Below, piece after piece: positions 1 to 9,463 of a stretch of 64,000 bases of DNA. Source of the stretch: JBOHWJ01 sp050736615 (GTDB taxonomy: Bacteria > Desulfobacterota > Binatia > Binatales > Binataceae); contig JBOHWL010000136.1 in assembly GCA_050736615.1 (NCBI GenBank), positions 1 to 64,000 on the forward strand, given 5' to 3'. The notes beneath the pieces were generated by a model, which was not told the origin of the DNA, made no database searches, and saw nothing but the letters and a program-made list of their open reading frames with translations. Both the position numbers and the translations under genes were made by a program. Within the stretch, counting starts at the first letter, position 1, and the number at the start of each line of letters is the position of its first letter.

Positions 1-50
1 GGATTCTTCGCTGCGCTCAGAATGACAGAATTTCCTTGTGCGGAGCTTCC
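1..50. repeat. Dispersed intergenic repeat, copy 1 (right end only, cut by window edge)
   Basis: The first 27 bases, read in reverse, begin TGTCATTCTGAGCGCAGCG and match the left end of the copies at 14701 and 51773. After the AATGACA end (21-27) comes CTTGTGCGGAGCTTCC at 35-50, which recurs exactly at 18899-18914 and partly at 51926. The unit lies directly beyond the stop codon of the enoyl-CoA hydratase gene. Its left half is outside the window. No coding sequence is associated. Confidence 0.7.
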
Positions 51-857
51 CTAGCGCCCTTGGTAATTGGGTTTGCGTTTTTCCATGAAGGCGCGCGGAC
101 CCTCCTTGGCGTCCTCGGTCTTCATCACCACGCGCGCGACTTCGTTTTCAATTTTGAACCCTTCTTCAAGCGGACGCCCGAGACATCGAAGCGCGCCTTC
201 CTTGATTTTACGCACCGCGACCGGTCCGTTAGCAGCGATAGCCTCGGCCAACTCTTCCGCCTTGGCCATCAACTCCGTTGACGGCACGACGTAATTCACC
301 AGTCCGAGGCGATAGGCCTCGTGCGCGTCGATACGATTGCCGGTAAGCAGGATTTCCATCGCTTTGCAAAACGGCATCTGACGCGCCAGCCGGACCAGCG
401 AGCCGCCTGCGGGAATAATCGCCCATTTCACTTCCTGCAAGCCGAAACTTGCATTTTCCGCGGCGACGCGAAGGTCGGTCGCCTGCATCAACTCAAAGCC
501 GCCGGCGATGCAGAATCCGTTAACCGCCGCGATTAGTGGTTTGTAGACATCATAGCCACGAAGTAGCGCGCGATCGCCCAGCTTACGATCGGCGAATAAC
601 TTTTTGTCCCATTCGTCCTCGGGCTTACGCGCGCCAGTAAAGAGCGGGATCAAACGTCCCAGGTCGGCGCCGGCGGAAAACGCTCTGTCGCCGGCTCCCG
701 TTACAATCGCGGCGCGAATATGGTCATCCTCGTTAATCCGCCGCCATGACTCGGCCAGGGTGACCAACACTTCGGGATTGAGAGAATTATGAACCTGCGG
801 CCGGTTGAGCGTGATATAGGCGATGTGGCCGCGAACCTCGAACAGCACTGCCGGCAT
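51..857 (-). CDS. Enoyl-CoA hydratase/isomerase (crotonase family)
   Basis: This 268-residue protein belongs to the crotonase family, which usually hydrates or isomerises enoyl-CoA thioesters in fatty-acid or aromatic catabolism in the cytoplasm. The two oxyanion-hole segments are visible as AFSAGADLGRL and IAAVNGFCIAGGFEL, and the acidic region EVKWAIIP lies where the catalytic glutamates normally sit. The ATG at 857 is preferred: it starts MPAVLFEVRGHIAYITLNRP, a normal family N-terminus, whereas the longer reading frame to 935 adds 26 residues with no family resemblance. Length is typical (about 260). No CoA gene is adjacent, so the physiological substrate is unknown. It could equally be an isomerase or a dehalogenase-type crotonase. 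Confidence 0.9.
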   Translation of the reverse strand: MPAVLFEVRGHIAYITLNRPQVHNSLNPEVLVTLAESWRRINEDDHIRAAIVTGAGDRAFSAGADLGRLIPLFTGARKPEDEWDKKLFADRKLGDRALLRGYDVYKPLIAAVNGFCIAGGFELMQATDLRVAAENASFGLQEVKWAIIPAGGSLVRLARQMPFCKAMEILLTGNRIDAHEAYRLGLVNYVVPSTELMAKAEELAEAIAANGPVAVRKIKEGALRCLGRPLEEGFKIENEVARVVMKTEDAKEGPRAFMEKRKPNYQGR

Positions 858-973
858 AATGGTGAACTCCAGTCCAGACGCGCCAAGCGGCGCTTGATAA
901 TCGAGACAGCTAGCGAACTTCCGCGGCGGTTGCAATCAAGCCCGATTCGAACCTGTGAATCACGCGCGTTCGC

Positions 974-1984
974 TTACGCTACGTCAACTGTCAATTGAGC
1001 CTGTCCGTCCATGCCGCTGCCAGTTTGCGTGCTGGTGGGTGGCTGGGTTTGGCCGCTGGCGCCGGTCGCGCGCGCGCGCAATTGATAACTGCCGCGTTTC
1101 GGTGTGAAGGGACATTTCCACACGGTCCAGATGTTGGGCGACATGTTTTCGACCAGTTCGGCGTCATGCCAGGTGGCGCCGCCATCCGTGGAAATTTGTA
1201 CGCGCTTGATCCCGCGCCGGGCGAAAGCCCAGCCCCAGAGTTCGGTTGGGCCCGGCGGCAGTTTGGCCGACGGTGCCGCGAAGAACGAAAAGGCGCTCCA
1301 CTCCGGCCGCGGATGGAAAAAACCCGAGTTGACTTGACGCCAGGCCTCGTTGCTCCATCCGCGCGCTTCCCAATAGCCGGTGAATTTCTGATCAACGAAC
1401 GAGATTTCGGTGATCCACTTGGGTTGCTTCATGCCATATTTGCCGGGAATGAAAATGCGCACCGGATAGCCGTGAATCGGTGGCAGCGGCACGCCATTCA
1501 TTTCGTAGAGCAGAAACGTGTCCTGATGCAGGATTTCGTCGATCGGTACGCCAGTGTAATAACCATCCGCCGCGTGCATCGACGCGTAGACCGCGCCGCC
1601 GCGGATTCCCGCTCGCTCCAGCAATGGTTTTAGCGGCGTGCCGGTGAATACGGCACTGCTAATCGCGCTGCCATCTGGAGTATTCGAGATGCACTCGTAG
1701 GTGAGCGTCTCGCGAATCCGCGGTTGCGCCTTGACCTCATCGTAAGAAAGGACCAGCGGATGTGCGACCAGGCCGTGCAGCTTGAGATGCCAGGCGGAGG
1801 CGGCGATCCGTGGAGTGCCGGAATAGGACGTGATGTAAAAATCCGCGTTCGGCGTCGGCCTGCCATATGGGAGTTGGATCAGCGGGGACGCTGCCATCAG
1901 CGCAAACGCGGCGTGGGGGATAGATGCGGCCGCCGCGGCCGAGACCGCCCAGGCGAGGAATGTCCTGCGGCTCAGTCGTGTCAT
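974..1984 (-). CDS. Tat-exported sulfite oxidase-type molybdopterin oxidoreductase
   Basis: A 336-residue protein of the sulfite oxidase/MsrP superfamily. It starts with a twin-arginine signal (SRRTFLAW, then an Ala-rich stretch to about residue 28), so the folded Mo enzyme should be periplasmic. YECISN near residue 95 carries the cysteine expected to bind molybdenum, and GYPVRIFIPGKYGMKQPKW is the conserved core. The C-terminal part from about residue 230 (TELWGWAFARRGIKRVQIS, then DGGATWHDAEL) is the Ig-like Mo-cofactor dimerisation domain. The dimerisation domain argues for a SUOX-like enzyme over MsrP, which lacks it. No cytochrome c subunit gene is adjacent, so the electron acceptor is unknown. 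The real substrate cannot be read from sequence. Confidence 0.88.
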   Translation of the reverse strand: MTRLSRRTFLAWAVSAAAAASIPHAAFALMAASPLIQLPYGRPTPNADFYITSYSGTPRIAASAWHLKLHGLVAHPLVLSYDEVKAQPRIRETLTYECISNTPDGSAISSAVFTGTPLKPLLERAGIRGGAVYASMHAADGYYTGVPIDEILHQDTFLLYEMNGVPLPPIHGYPVRIFIPGKYGMKQPKWITEISFVDQKFTGYWEARGWSNEAWRQVNSGFFHPRPEWSAFSFFAAPSAKLPPGPTELWGWAFARRGIKRVQISTDGGATWHDAELVENMSPNIWTVWKCPFTPKRGSYQLRARATGASGQTQPPTSTQTGSGMDGQAQLTVDVA

Positions 1985-2133
1985 TTAATGTTCCGACTCG
2001 ATGAGCCGGGCTGATGACAGATAGAGTTATCCACGCGATCAGATCATCCATAAGCCGTGAGATCCGCGCAATGTGGATTTTTTGATCTCGCGGCGAATCC
2101 AGGATGTTACGAGCACGCGTGGGTTTTTCCAAG

Positions 2134-3555
2134 CTAAACGTTAGCCTTGGCGCGTTGTTGCGCGAGAAATTGCTCCACGCGTTCGATGCCGACGTCGACT
2201 TGACCGTCATATCCGGTGACGATGCGCTTGCTCCGGCTGGCAAGGTCGGCATGGCCATTGTCGCTGCATGATTCGAGCAATTGGCTCATCGCGATAAGCG
2301 CGGATTGATTCGAACTCATCGTGGGCCTTGCCGGCACGGCGGGCGGGGCATCGTTTGATTCGATTAGCGGCGTAGGAGGCGCGGCCGGAATTGTATCTGG
2401 CGCGTCCTCACGTGGTGTTGCCAGCCTTGCGGAAGCGAAACTGTTCGCCACCGCGGCCCGCGCGCCGAGCGGCCCGAGCTGCCATTTGCAGATCAAATAA
2501 CGGAGCAGGCTGGTATGGTCGAACACGACCGGCAGCACGCCTTTGCCGAACCAAGGCGACACGAGGATACACGGCACGCGCACCCCGAAGCGATCAAAGC
2601 TGAATTCCTCAACGTGATGGTCCGGCGGAATCGCCAGCGGTGGACCAGCGGGTGGCACGACGTGATCGTACATGCCGCCGTGTTCATCGTAGAGCACTAG
2701 AAGAAGCGACGATTGCCACAGCGTTTCGTTGGCGCGGATCGCATTATAGACCTCGGCGATCAGGCGCTGACCCGCGCGCAGATCGTGCGGCGGATGGTCG
2801 TCGTTGGCGCCGGGCGCATAGTAGGTGGGTTCGATGAACGCGTATTGCGGAAACGCCGTCTCAGTGGCGGCGTCCTGATGGAATTGCGCCATCCGGTGAT
2901 AGTGCGCGGCGTTGCCCGGCTCGAGTTGATGCACCAACAACAGCGACTGCGGTATGTCACCGTAATAAATGCGCCAGCTTATTCCTTTTTGATTCAGCCG
3001 ATCGTAGAGCGTGGGCTGGTCATACCAATGCCAGTTGGCGTCGATGATGCCGTTGGGCATCGCGACCCGTCCCAACGACGTGCCGCTGTGGACGAAAAAG
3101 CGATTGGTCCAGGTCGGTCCGGGAACCGACGCATGCCAATGGTCACAGACGGTGAAGTTGCGTGCGAGCGCGTGCAGGGCCGGCAGCGCGCCGAGCGCAT
3201 GATAGCGCATGATCTGCTTGCGGTCGCCCTGGCTGGAGGCGGGATAACTCAGGGCGAAATCCTCGACGAAGCCGCCATTGTTATAGTTGAGTTGCATCCG
3301 CACGTGCTCATATTCGTGATGCGGATCACGGTTGAGCAGGTAGGCGGCGCCCGGTTCTTGAAAATAGCTGATGCCTTCGCAGTAGTTACTCCGTTTCGGC
3401 AGGCCCGGATCGATGCCTTCGAGACCATCGAGTTCAGACGTTGCGCCCTTCATCCCGCCGAGCATCTGATCGAACGGCCGGTTCTCGAGCATCAGGACGA
3501 TAACATGCTTGATCGGATCGCTGACCGCATTAGCCACGAACTCCCCCTTTATCAT
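2134..3555 (-). CDS. Phosphoesterase of the phospholipase C / acid phosphatase family
   Basis: A 473-residue member of the phosphoesterase family that includes bacterial phospholipase C and AcpA. The N-terminal motif HVIVLMLENRPFDQMLGG holds the metal-binding Glu-Asn, and VLYDEHGGMYDHVVPP near residue 300 gives the second metal cluster. There is no obvious signal peptide or Tat motif, which is unusual because most relatives are exported. The ATG at 3555 is used; a GTG at 3537 right after an AAGGGGGAG stretch is an alternative start. The C-terminal 100 residues are Pro/Ala-rich and less conserved. Phosphatase, phospholipase C and sphingomyelinase activities are all possible. Confidence 0.85.
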   Translation of the reverse strand: MIKGEFVANAVSDPIKHVIVLMLENRPFDQMLGGMKGATSELDGLEGIDPGLPKRSNYCEGISYFQEPGAAYLLNRDPHHEYEHVRMQLNYNNGGFVEDFALSYPASSQGDRKQIMRYHALGALPALHALARNFTVCDHWHASVPGPTWTNRFFVHSGTSLGRVAMPNGIIDANWHWYDQPTLYDRLNQKGISWRIYYGDIPQSLLLVHQLEPGNAAHYHRMAQFHQDAATETAFPQYAFIEPTYYAPGANDDHPPHDLRAGQRLIAEVYNAIRANETLWQSSLLLVLYDEHGGMYDHVVPPAGPPLAIPPDHHVEEFSFDRFGVRVPCILVSPWFGKGVLPVVFDHTSLLRYLICKWQLGPLGARAAVANSFASARLATPREDAPDTIPAAPPTPLIESNDAPPAVPARPTMSSNQSALIAMSQLLESCSDNGHADLASRSKRIVTGYDGQVDVGIERVEQFLAQQRAKANV

Positions 3556-3670
3556 CTCAAGCCGGCCTCACGAGTCCACGAGCTTGCGCGGACACGGATT
3601 GGCCTCGCGCCGCGCCGGTGTGAAGAGCCCGTTCACAACGGTTGCGGAGCTTGAGAAAACTCACAACTGG

Positions 3671-4807
3671 TTACTGACTTTGGCTCATAACCGGCCGCAC
3701 CGTCTCGCCGTTGCGCGCCGACTGTCCGACATTGATCGCGACCAGGTCGTCATTGGAGATGCCGCGTGTGACCTGGACGGTTAGGCCATTGTCATATCCC
3801 AAAGTGACTGACGCCAGGTTCAAATGATCGCGACGCACCACCGGCACGTAAATTTTGCCGCCGCGGAAGATCAGAGCGTCATCCGGCACCTGCGGGACAC
3901 CCGTGGGATTGGCGATGCTGAGCCTGACGGTCGCGTACATGCCCGGGTAGAGCATCCGATCACGATTGGGTAAATCAATCTCCACCAGCATCGTGCGGCT
4001 GGCGCTCATCAGCGCCTCCGGATGACGCGTGACCGAGCCTTCGAACACACGCTCCGGATATTCCGTGATGCTGACCTTGGCCGGGTCTCCGTCATGGATA
4101 AACGCCGACGCACTCTGAGGCACGTTCACATAGACGCGCACCGGACTCAGCGTGGCCATCGCGACAATCGGAGTCTGGCTGCTCGACGGCGACGTGACCT
4201 GCGGAATCAGCGCGCCGGGGTCAACATAGCGCGCGGTCACCATGCCGTCGAAGGGGGCGCGAATGATTTTATACGCCTGCTCAGCGATCAACTGATCAAG
4301 ATTCGCTTTGGCTTGCAGCAATTGCGCGTGGGTTTGATCGTAATTTTGTTTGGCGATCACTTGCGCGCCCAGCAACACACGATTACGCCGATCGGTGATG
4401 CTTGCCAGGCTGTAGGCGGCGCGCGCATTGGCGACTTGCTCGTCAAGCTCGGGCGATTCGAGCACCGCCAGCACCTGATCTTTTTTGACGCGGTCGCCCT
4501 TATCCACCAGGATGGTTTTCAGGTAGCCGGGAATTTTGGCGTAGATCGGCGTTTCGATATAACCGTGAATAGTGCCGGGTAATGACAGTGTGCGGCTCGC
4601 CGGCGCGTGAATCACGCGGGTCACCAGCACCCGCGGACCCTCGCGCAGGGTATGCTGGAGTTGGGCGGTCTCGCGATTGATCCAAAATCCCCGCGCCAGC
4701 ACCAGTCCCGCGGTTGCCGCTAGCACGACGATCACCAGCCCGGCCCATCCTATGTAGAAAAAGCCGCCGGGCCGCTCGGGTACGTAGTTTCTGGGGTCGT
4801 CTTCCAT
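3671..4807 (-). CDS. RND efflux periplasmic adaptor (HlyD/MFP family)
   Basis: This 378-residue membrane fusion protein joins an inner-membrane RND pump to an outer-membrane channel. One N-terminal membrane anchor (about residues 17-40) is followed by a lipoyl half-motif (GYLKTILVDKGDRVKKDQ), a short coiled-coil hairpin (ELDEQVANARAAYSLAS to KANLDQLIAEQ), the second lipoyl half (IRAPFDGMVTARYVDPG) and beta-barrel domains. It begins 14 bases after the stop of the RND permease, so the two are one operon in the order permease-adaptor, the reverse of the common order. No TolC-like channel gene is present, so an outer-membrane partner must be encoded elsewhere. Confidence 0.92.
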   Translation of the reverse strand: MEDDPRNYVPERPGGFFYIGWAGLVIVVLAATAGLVLARGFWINRETAQLQHTLREGPRVLVTRVIHAPASRTLSLPGTIHGYIETPIYAKIPGYLKTILVDKGDRVKKDQVLAVLESPELDEQVANARAAYSLASITDRRNRVLLGAQVIAKQNYDQTHAQLLQAKANLDQLIAEQAYKIIRAPFDGMVTARYVDPGALIPQVTSPSSSQTPIVAMATLSPVRVYVNVPQSASAFIHDGDPAKVSITEYPERVFEGSVTRHPEALMSASRTMLVEIDLPNRDRMLYPGMYATVRLSIANPTGVPQVPDDALIFRGGKIYVPVVRRDHLNLASVTLGYDNGLTVQVTRGISNDDLVAINVGQSARNGETVRPVMSQSQ

Positions 4808-4821
4808 TTATTGCTTGTGAA

Positions 4822-7800
4822 TCACGCTCCGGGCATCGTAATCGCGTCGATTTCGGCGTCGCGCTGATGCTTGCCGATGACGTGACGGCTGAAGAGTGAA
4901 TATGCGGCCGGGACCACGAACAGCGTCATGAAGGTTGCGACGATCAACCCGCCGATCACGGCGCGGCCCAGCGGCGCGTTTTCTCCGGCGCCTATCGACA
5001 TCGGCAACATGCCGAGAATCATCGCGAGCGCCGTCATCAGTACCGGTCGCAACCGGGTGCGCGCGGCCTCGATCGCGGCGGCCGTCGAACTGTAGCCCTG
5101 TTCGCGCAGCTCGTTGGCGAAAATGATAATCAGATTGCCGTTGGCAACGCCCACTCCGACCGCCATGATCGCCCCCATCAGCGATTCCACATTGATCGTC
5201 GTGCCCGTGAGCACCAGCATCCAGAGCACGCCGACCAGCGCCCCGGGAACGGCCAGAATGATCACCATCGGCTCGAGCCATGATTGAAAATTCGCCACCA
5301 TCAGCAGGTAAACGAGAATAATCGCCAGGATGATCCCTTCGCCCAGCGTGTTGAACGATTGGCGCATCGCCTGACTCTGCCCACGAATCACTACACCTGT
5401 TCCGGCGGGTAATTTGCCCAGCGAGTTGATGGCTTTTTGGACCGCGTCCGTGCTGCTGCCGAGGTCGCGGCCGGAGACGCCCGCGTTAACGTCGATCACG
5501 CGTTGCACCGTGTAATGATCGATCACTGCGGGTTCGACGGTTTGCTTGATGCTCGCGATATTGGAGAGCAACTGCGGCACCGCGCTGCCACTGAGCGTGG
5601 TCGCCGGGCTCACCGGCGTCGCCCCGAGCGCCTGGACGGAATTAACCAGATGTTGCGGAGTCTGCGCGAGCACCTGGTAATTCACGCCATTGTGCGGGTC
5701 GAGCCAGTAATTGGTTGCGATCAGCGTGTCCGAGCTGAGCGAGGTCAAAAGCGACGCCGCGGCCTGCTCTTCGCTGATGCCCAGCGCGAGCGCTTTTGAC
5801 CGATCAACGTTGACCTCCAGAGTTGGATAGTTGAGCGGCTCGGCGATACGGATGTCGGTCAGGCCGGGAATCCCTTCGAGCTTCGCCTTGAGGCGCGCGG
5901 CGATTGCGTAATCGGAATTGAGGTTGTCGCCGGAAATCTGTGCGTCAATCGCGGCGGGCAATCCGAAATTCAGCACCTGGCTGACGATATCGGCGGCCTG
6001 AAAGTAGGTTTCAACATCCGGATACTTTTCCTTGAGCACGCGCCGAATGCGACGTTCGTACGTTTCCGTCGAGCGATGGCCGGGCGCGAGCGCGATCTGG
6101 ATGTCGGCGTCCTGCGGTCCGATCGTGTCGGTCTGATAGAACGACAAGTCGTAATAGGTTGGCAAGCCGATATTGTCGCTGATCGAGTCGAGTTGTTTGG
6201 CCGGAATCATCCCCCGGATGGTGCGCTCGATATTGTCGACGATGCGCTCGGTTTGCTCGATGCGCGTGCCGGTCGGCGCGCGCACATGCAGCTTCATCAT
6301 TCCGGCGTCGACCGTGGGGAAGAAATCCTCGCCCACCACCGGCACCAGGAAAATCGAACCAATCACGATCAGCGCGACACATCCAAGGCAAAATGCGCGA
6401 TAACTGATGAATTTCCCCAGCGCGCTTCGATAACTCTCGCGAAACCGCTCGAAGCGCGTGTCGAACCAGCGCGCGAAGCGCGTCCACAGCCCCGTCCCGG
6501 TATTTTCGGCATCCGTCTCGGGCAACAGATATCGCGCCATCACCGGCACCAACGTGCGCGAGAGCAGGTACGAGGTGAGCATCGCGAACACCACCGCCAG
6601 CGCCAATGGCGTGAACAGGAAACGCGCGACACCGTTGAGCAGAACCACCGGGAAAAACACGATGCAAATTGCCAGCGTGCCGATTAGCGCTGGTGTGGCA
6701 ATTTCGGCCGAGCCGTCCAGAATCGCGACCAGCAGCGGCTTACGCATCGCGTGATGGCGATGGATGTTTTCGATTGCGACCGTCGCATCATCAACCAGCA
6801 TTCCGACCGCCAGCGCCAGACCGCCCAAGGTCATCGTGTTAATCGTCTGGCCGGAGAGTTTGAGCGCCACGATCGCGGTGAGAATCGAAAGCGGGATCGA
6901 CACGATCACCAGCAGCATGCTGCGCGGCTCGCCGAGGAAAACCAGCACCATCAGGGCGACCAGTGCCGCCGCGATCGCCGCTTCGCGTACAACCTCCCAT
7001 AACGAGGCGCGCACGAATTTGGACTGGTCGAACGTCAGTTTCATCTCGAGGCCGGGCGGCGCGGTCGCCAGAATCGCGGGAATCTCCGCTTTGACCTTGT
7101 CTACCACCGTCAGCGTTGAGGCGGCGGCATGCTTGAGAATCATCAGATAGGTGGCGCGCTTGCCGTTGACGCGCACAATATTGGTCTGCACCTGATGCGA
7201 GTAACGAACCGGCGCAACGTCACCCAGATAGACCGTGGCGCCGTTCACCACCTTGACGGGAATCTGATTGAACTCGGCGACGGTGTTGGGCAAGCCATTG
7301 ATCTCAACGTTGTATTCGCGATTGCCGATCTTGACGGTCCCGCCCGGGATCGTGACGTTGCTCTGACCAACGGCGCTACCGATATCCTGTGGGGACAGGC
7401 CCTCGGCGTAAAGCTCGTTCGGATGGAGGTTGACCATCACGGCCCGGCTCACGCCGCCGAGCGGCGCCGGCGTCGAGAGGCCCTCGATAGTGAAGAGCTT
7501 GACGCGGATAAAATTGAGCCCGTAGTCGAAAAGCTGGGTTTCAGACAGCGTGTCGCTGTAAACGTCGAGTTGCGCGACCGGCACGTCCGCCGCGTTGTAA
7601 TCGATAATGTCAGGTGGCTGGGTCCCCGGCGGCATGATCTTGAGGATGGTTTCCGCCACCGCGCTCATCTGCGCGATCGCGCCCGCCGTGGTCTGCCCCG
7701 GATGAAAATAAACCTTGATCAGCCCCACACCGTCGATGGACTCGGATTCCATGTGCTCGATGCCGTTGACAGTGGTGGAAAAGGCGCGCTCGCTGATCAG

Positions 7801-7992
7801 TACCATGCGCCGTTCGATCCCCTCGGCGGAAAGCCCCGGATAATTCCAGATCACCATCACGACCGGCAGATTGATTACCGGGAAGATATCGACGTTCATC
7901 AAGGAGAATGACAGTGCGCCTAGCACCATCATCAGCAATGCCATGACCATCACGGTGAGCGGTCGGCGGAGAGCGAAACGGACAATCCACAT
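4822..7992 (-). CDS. RND family inner-membrane efflux permease (AcrB/AcrF type)
   Basis: A 1056-residue proton-driven RND transporter. The start ATG at 7992 gives MWIVRFALRRPLTVMVMALL, the usual RND opening with the first transmembrane helix; 23 further residues upstream have no family resemblance. Helix 4 carries LAVGMLVDDATVAIENIHR, including the two acidic residues used for proton relay. Two large periplasmic loops follow helices 1 and 7, and the total length is typical. The loops contain no run of paired Met residues suggesting metal export, so multidrug, lipid or hydrophobic-compound efflux is more likely. It is co-transcribed with the adaptor gene downstream. Confidence 0.93.
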   Translation of the reverse strand: MWIVRFALRRPLTVMVMALLMMVLGALSFSLMNVDIFPVINLPVVMVIWNYPGLSAEGIERRMVLISERAFSTTVNGIEHMESESIDGVGLIKVYFHPGQTTAGAIAQMSAVAETILKIMPPGTQPPDIIDYNAADVPVAQLDVYSDTLSETQLFDYGLNFIRVKLFTIEGLSTPAPLGGVSRAVMVNLHPNELYAEGLSPQDIGSAVGQSNVTIPGGTVKIGNREYNVEINGLPNTVAEFNQIPVKVVNGATVYLGDVAPVRYSHQVQTNIVRVNGKRATYLMILKHAAASTLTVVDKVKAEIPAILATAPPGLEMKLTFDQSKFVRASLWEVVREAAIAAALVALMVLVFLGEPRSMLLVIVSIPLSILTAIVALKLSGQTINTMTLGGLALAVGMLVDDATVAIENIHRHHAMRKPLLVAILDGSAEIATPALIGTLAICIVFFPVVLLNGVARFLFTPLALAVVFAMLTSYLLSRTLVPVMARYLLPETDAENTGTGLWTRFARWFDTRFERFRESYRSALGKFISYRAFCLGCVALIVIGSIFLVPVVGEDFFPTVDAGMMKLHVRAPTGTRIEQTERIVDNIERTIRGMIPAKQLDSISDNIGLPTYYDLSFYQTDTIGPQDADIQIALAPGHRSTETYERRIRRVLKEKYPDVETYFQAADIVSQVLNFGLPAAIDAQISGDNLNSDYAIAARLKAKLEGIPGLTDIRIAEPLNYPTLEVNVDRSKALALGISEEQAAASLLTSLSSDTLIATNYWLDPHNGVNYQVLAQTPQHLVNSVQALGATPVSPATTLSGSAVPQLLSNIASIKQTVEPAVIDHYTVQRVIDVNAGVSGRDLGSSTDAVQKAINSLGKLPAGTGVVIRGQSQAMRQSFNTLGEGIILAIILVYLLMVANFQSWLEPMVIILAVPGALVGVLWMLVLTGTTINVESLMGAIMAVGVGVANGNLIIIFANELREQGYSSTAAAIEAARTRLRPVLMTALAMILGMLPMSIGAGENAPLGRAVIGGLIVATFMTLFVVPAAYSLFSRHVIGKHQRDAEIDAITMPGA

Positions 7993-8228
7993 AGACCCAA
8001 AACCGAAAAGGAAACTCCGTTGAGGCGTGAAATCAGTGGTCTTTGGCGCCGCGGGATGCACTACAAAATAGGCCAGCGCGGTAATGCGGGCAAGTTTCGA
8101 GGTATTTGACGCGCAACGATCGGACGGTCGTTCTACATTCGCTATTGCGCGAAGCGGACTCTAGGACCGGAATCTTGGGGTTGGTTGTTTCGGACGGCCG
8201 GAAAATGTAAAAAGGATGGTTCACGGCG

Positions 8229-8305
8229 GGGTCGTAGTTCAGCCCGGTTAGAACGCCGGCCTGTCACGTCGGAAGTCGTGGGTTCAAATCCCATCGGCCC
8301 CGCCA
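8229..8305 (+). tRNA. tRNA-Asp (anticodon GUC)
   Basis: The 77-base segment folds as a standard tRNA. The acceptor arm GGGGTCG (8229-8235) pairs with CGGCCCC (8295-8301) with one G-U pair. The anticodon stem CCGGC/GTCGG flanks loop CTGTCAC, with anticodon GTC at 8264-8266, and the T arm carries GGTTCAAATC. The discriminator base is G and the CCA end (8303-8305) is encoded. It lies 63 bases upstream of the proposed rplM start on the same strand. Confidence 0.97.
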
Positions 8306-8368
8306 AAATCAACCAGCGCCGCCCGTGGCAGCATGCGCGGCGCGGCGCGGCGGGACGGACACGAGAAC

Positions 8369-8851
8369 TTGAAACTGAGCGAACAGACGAAAAGCGTTTC
8401 GCGCGAGGCTGCGCTGCGTGGCCGCCGCTGGGTCGTGATTGACGCAAGCGACCGCGCGTTGGGGCGAGTGGCGGCACGCGCCGCCAGCGTTTTGCGGGGC
8501 AAGCATCGCACCGACTTCACGCCCCATCAGGACGCCGGCGATTTCGTGGTGATCATCAATGCCGCCAAGGTGCGGCTTACCGGCGCCAAGCTGACGGACA
8601 AGGTTTACCATCGCCACACCGGATATCCGGGCGGGATTCGCAGTGTCACCGCCGGCAAACTGCTCGAGACGCGGCCGGAGCGCCTGCTGGAGATGGCCGT
8701 ACATGGGATGTTGCCGAAGAATCGTCTCGGGCGGCGGCTCTTTACCAAGCTCAAGGTTTATCGCGGCGCGGAGCATCCGCATGCCGCGCAACAGCCAACA
8801 GTTTTCGCGTCTTTCCGCACGCCGGGCAAGCCCCTTCTTTCCGCAGATTGA
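8369..8851 (+). CDS. rplM: 50S ribosomal protein L13
   Basis: Large-subunit protein L13, an early assembly protein. The family core is clear: [20 protein letters not shown], the [20 protein letters not shown] region, [11 protein letters not shown] and the conserved [13 protein letters not shown]. No ATG lies near the expected N-terminus. A TTG at 8369 gives 160 residues and is preceded by a weak GGGACGGA purine stretch; the upstream ATG at 8333 would add 12 unconserved residues. The last base of its TGA lies at 8851, next to the rpsI translation start, so the pair is probably translationally coupled as in most bacteria. Confidence 0.95.
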   Translation: MKLSEQTKSVSREAALRGRRWVVIDASDRALGRVAARAASVLRGKHRTDFTPHQDAGDFVVIINAAKVRLTGAKLTDKVYHRHTGYPGGIRSVTAGKLLETRPERLLEMAVHGMLPKNRLGRRLFTKLKVYRGAEHPHAAQQPTVFASFRTPGKPLLSAD

Positions 8852-8862
8852 GCGACATATCA

Positions 8863-9261
8863 ATGGCAGACAGAAAGAACATCACCTGGGCCACGGGCAA
8901 ACGCAAAACCGCGGTCGCGGCGATCCGATTGTTCGCGGGAACCGGTACTATCACCGTCAACGATCGTTCGCTCGAAGAGTATTTCCCACGCGATACCGCT
9001 CGCATGCGCATCATGGAGCCGTTCGAGTTAACCGAGACGCGCGGCCAGTACGACATTATAGTTAGCGTCAACGGTGGTGGCACGGCGGCGCAGGCCGATG
9101 CGGTGCGTCATGGGATCTCGCGGGCGCTGGTGGCGGCTTCCGAGGCGCTGCGGCCGGCGCTGCGCAAAAACGGCATGCTGACGCGCGACCCGCGCGAAGT
9201 CGAGCGCAAAAAGTACGGGCGCCACAAGGCGCGTAAACGTCCGCAATACTCCAAACGCTAA
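8863..9261 (+). CDS. rpsI: 30S ribosomal protein S9
   Basis: Small-subunit protein S9, whose C-terminal tail reaches the P site. Seen here are [15 protein letters not shown] at the N-terminus, [20 protein letters not shown] in the middle and the basic tail [17 protein letters not shown] ending in the conserved Lys-Arg. The ATG at 8863 gives 132 residues; a TTG at 8848, overlapping the rplM stop, would add MSDIS and cannot be excluded. The rplM-rpsI order and spacing are the usual bacterial arrangement. Confidence 0.96.
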   Translation: MADRKNITWATGKRKTAVAAIRLFAGTGTITVNDRSLEEYFPRDTARMRIMEPFELTETRGQYDIIVSVNGGGTAAQADAVRHGISRALVAASEALRPALRKNGMLTRDPREVERKKYGRHKARKRPQYSKR

Positions 9262-9463
9262 GCCGGCCGGACGCGTGCGCGGAATTGAAACCGCCGCGCG
9301 CGTTCGTTTATCCGCATCTTGCGTGACTGCGGCACTGCCGGCCCGGCTTTTTCTTTCCTCCCTCTGGCCATTGGTTGTCACAACGGAACTGGCGATTAAC
9401 GGGTTTTCGTGATAACTTCACTAGACCGACTTTAATTTTTTGGGAGGCACCTCGGGATCCCTG

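Noticed and set aside
2713..3654. 313-codon plus-strand frame opposite the phosphoesterase
   Set aside because: Antisense shadow of a conserved metallo-phosphoesterase gene.
6011..6667. 218-codon alternative frame on the minus strand inside the RND permease
   Set aside because: It overlaps the permease core in another frame of the same strand; the permease carries all family motifs.
9337..9356. Short GCCG/CGGC hairpin followed by T-rich sequence after rpsI
   Set aside because: The stem is only four base pairs, too weak to call a terminator, although its place after rpsI and before argC is suggestive.
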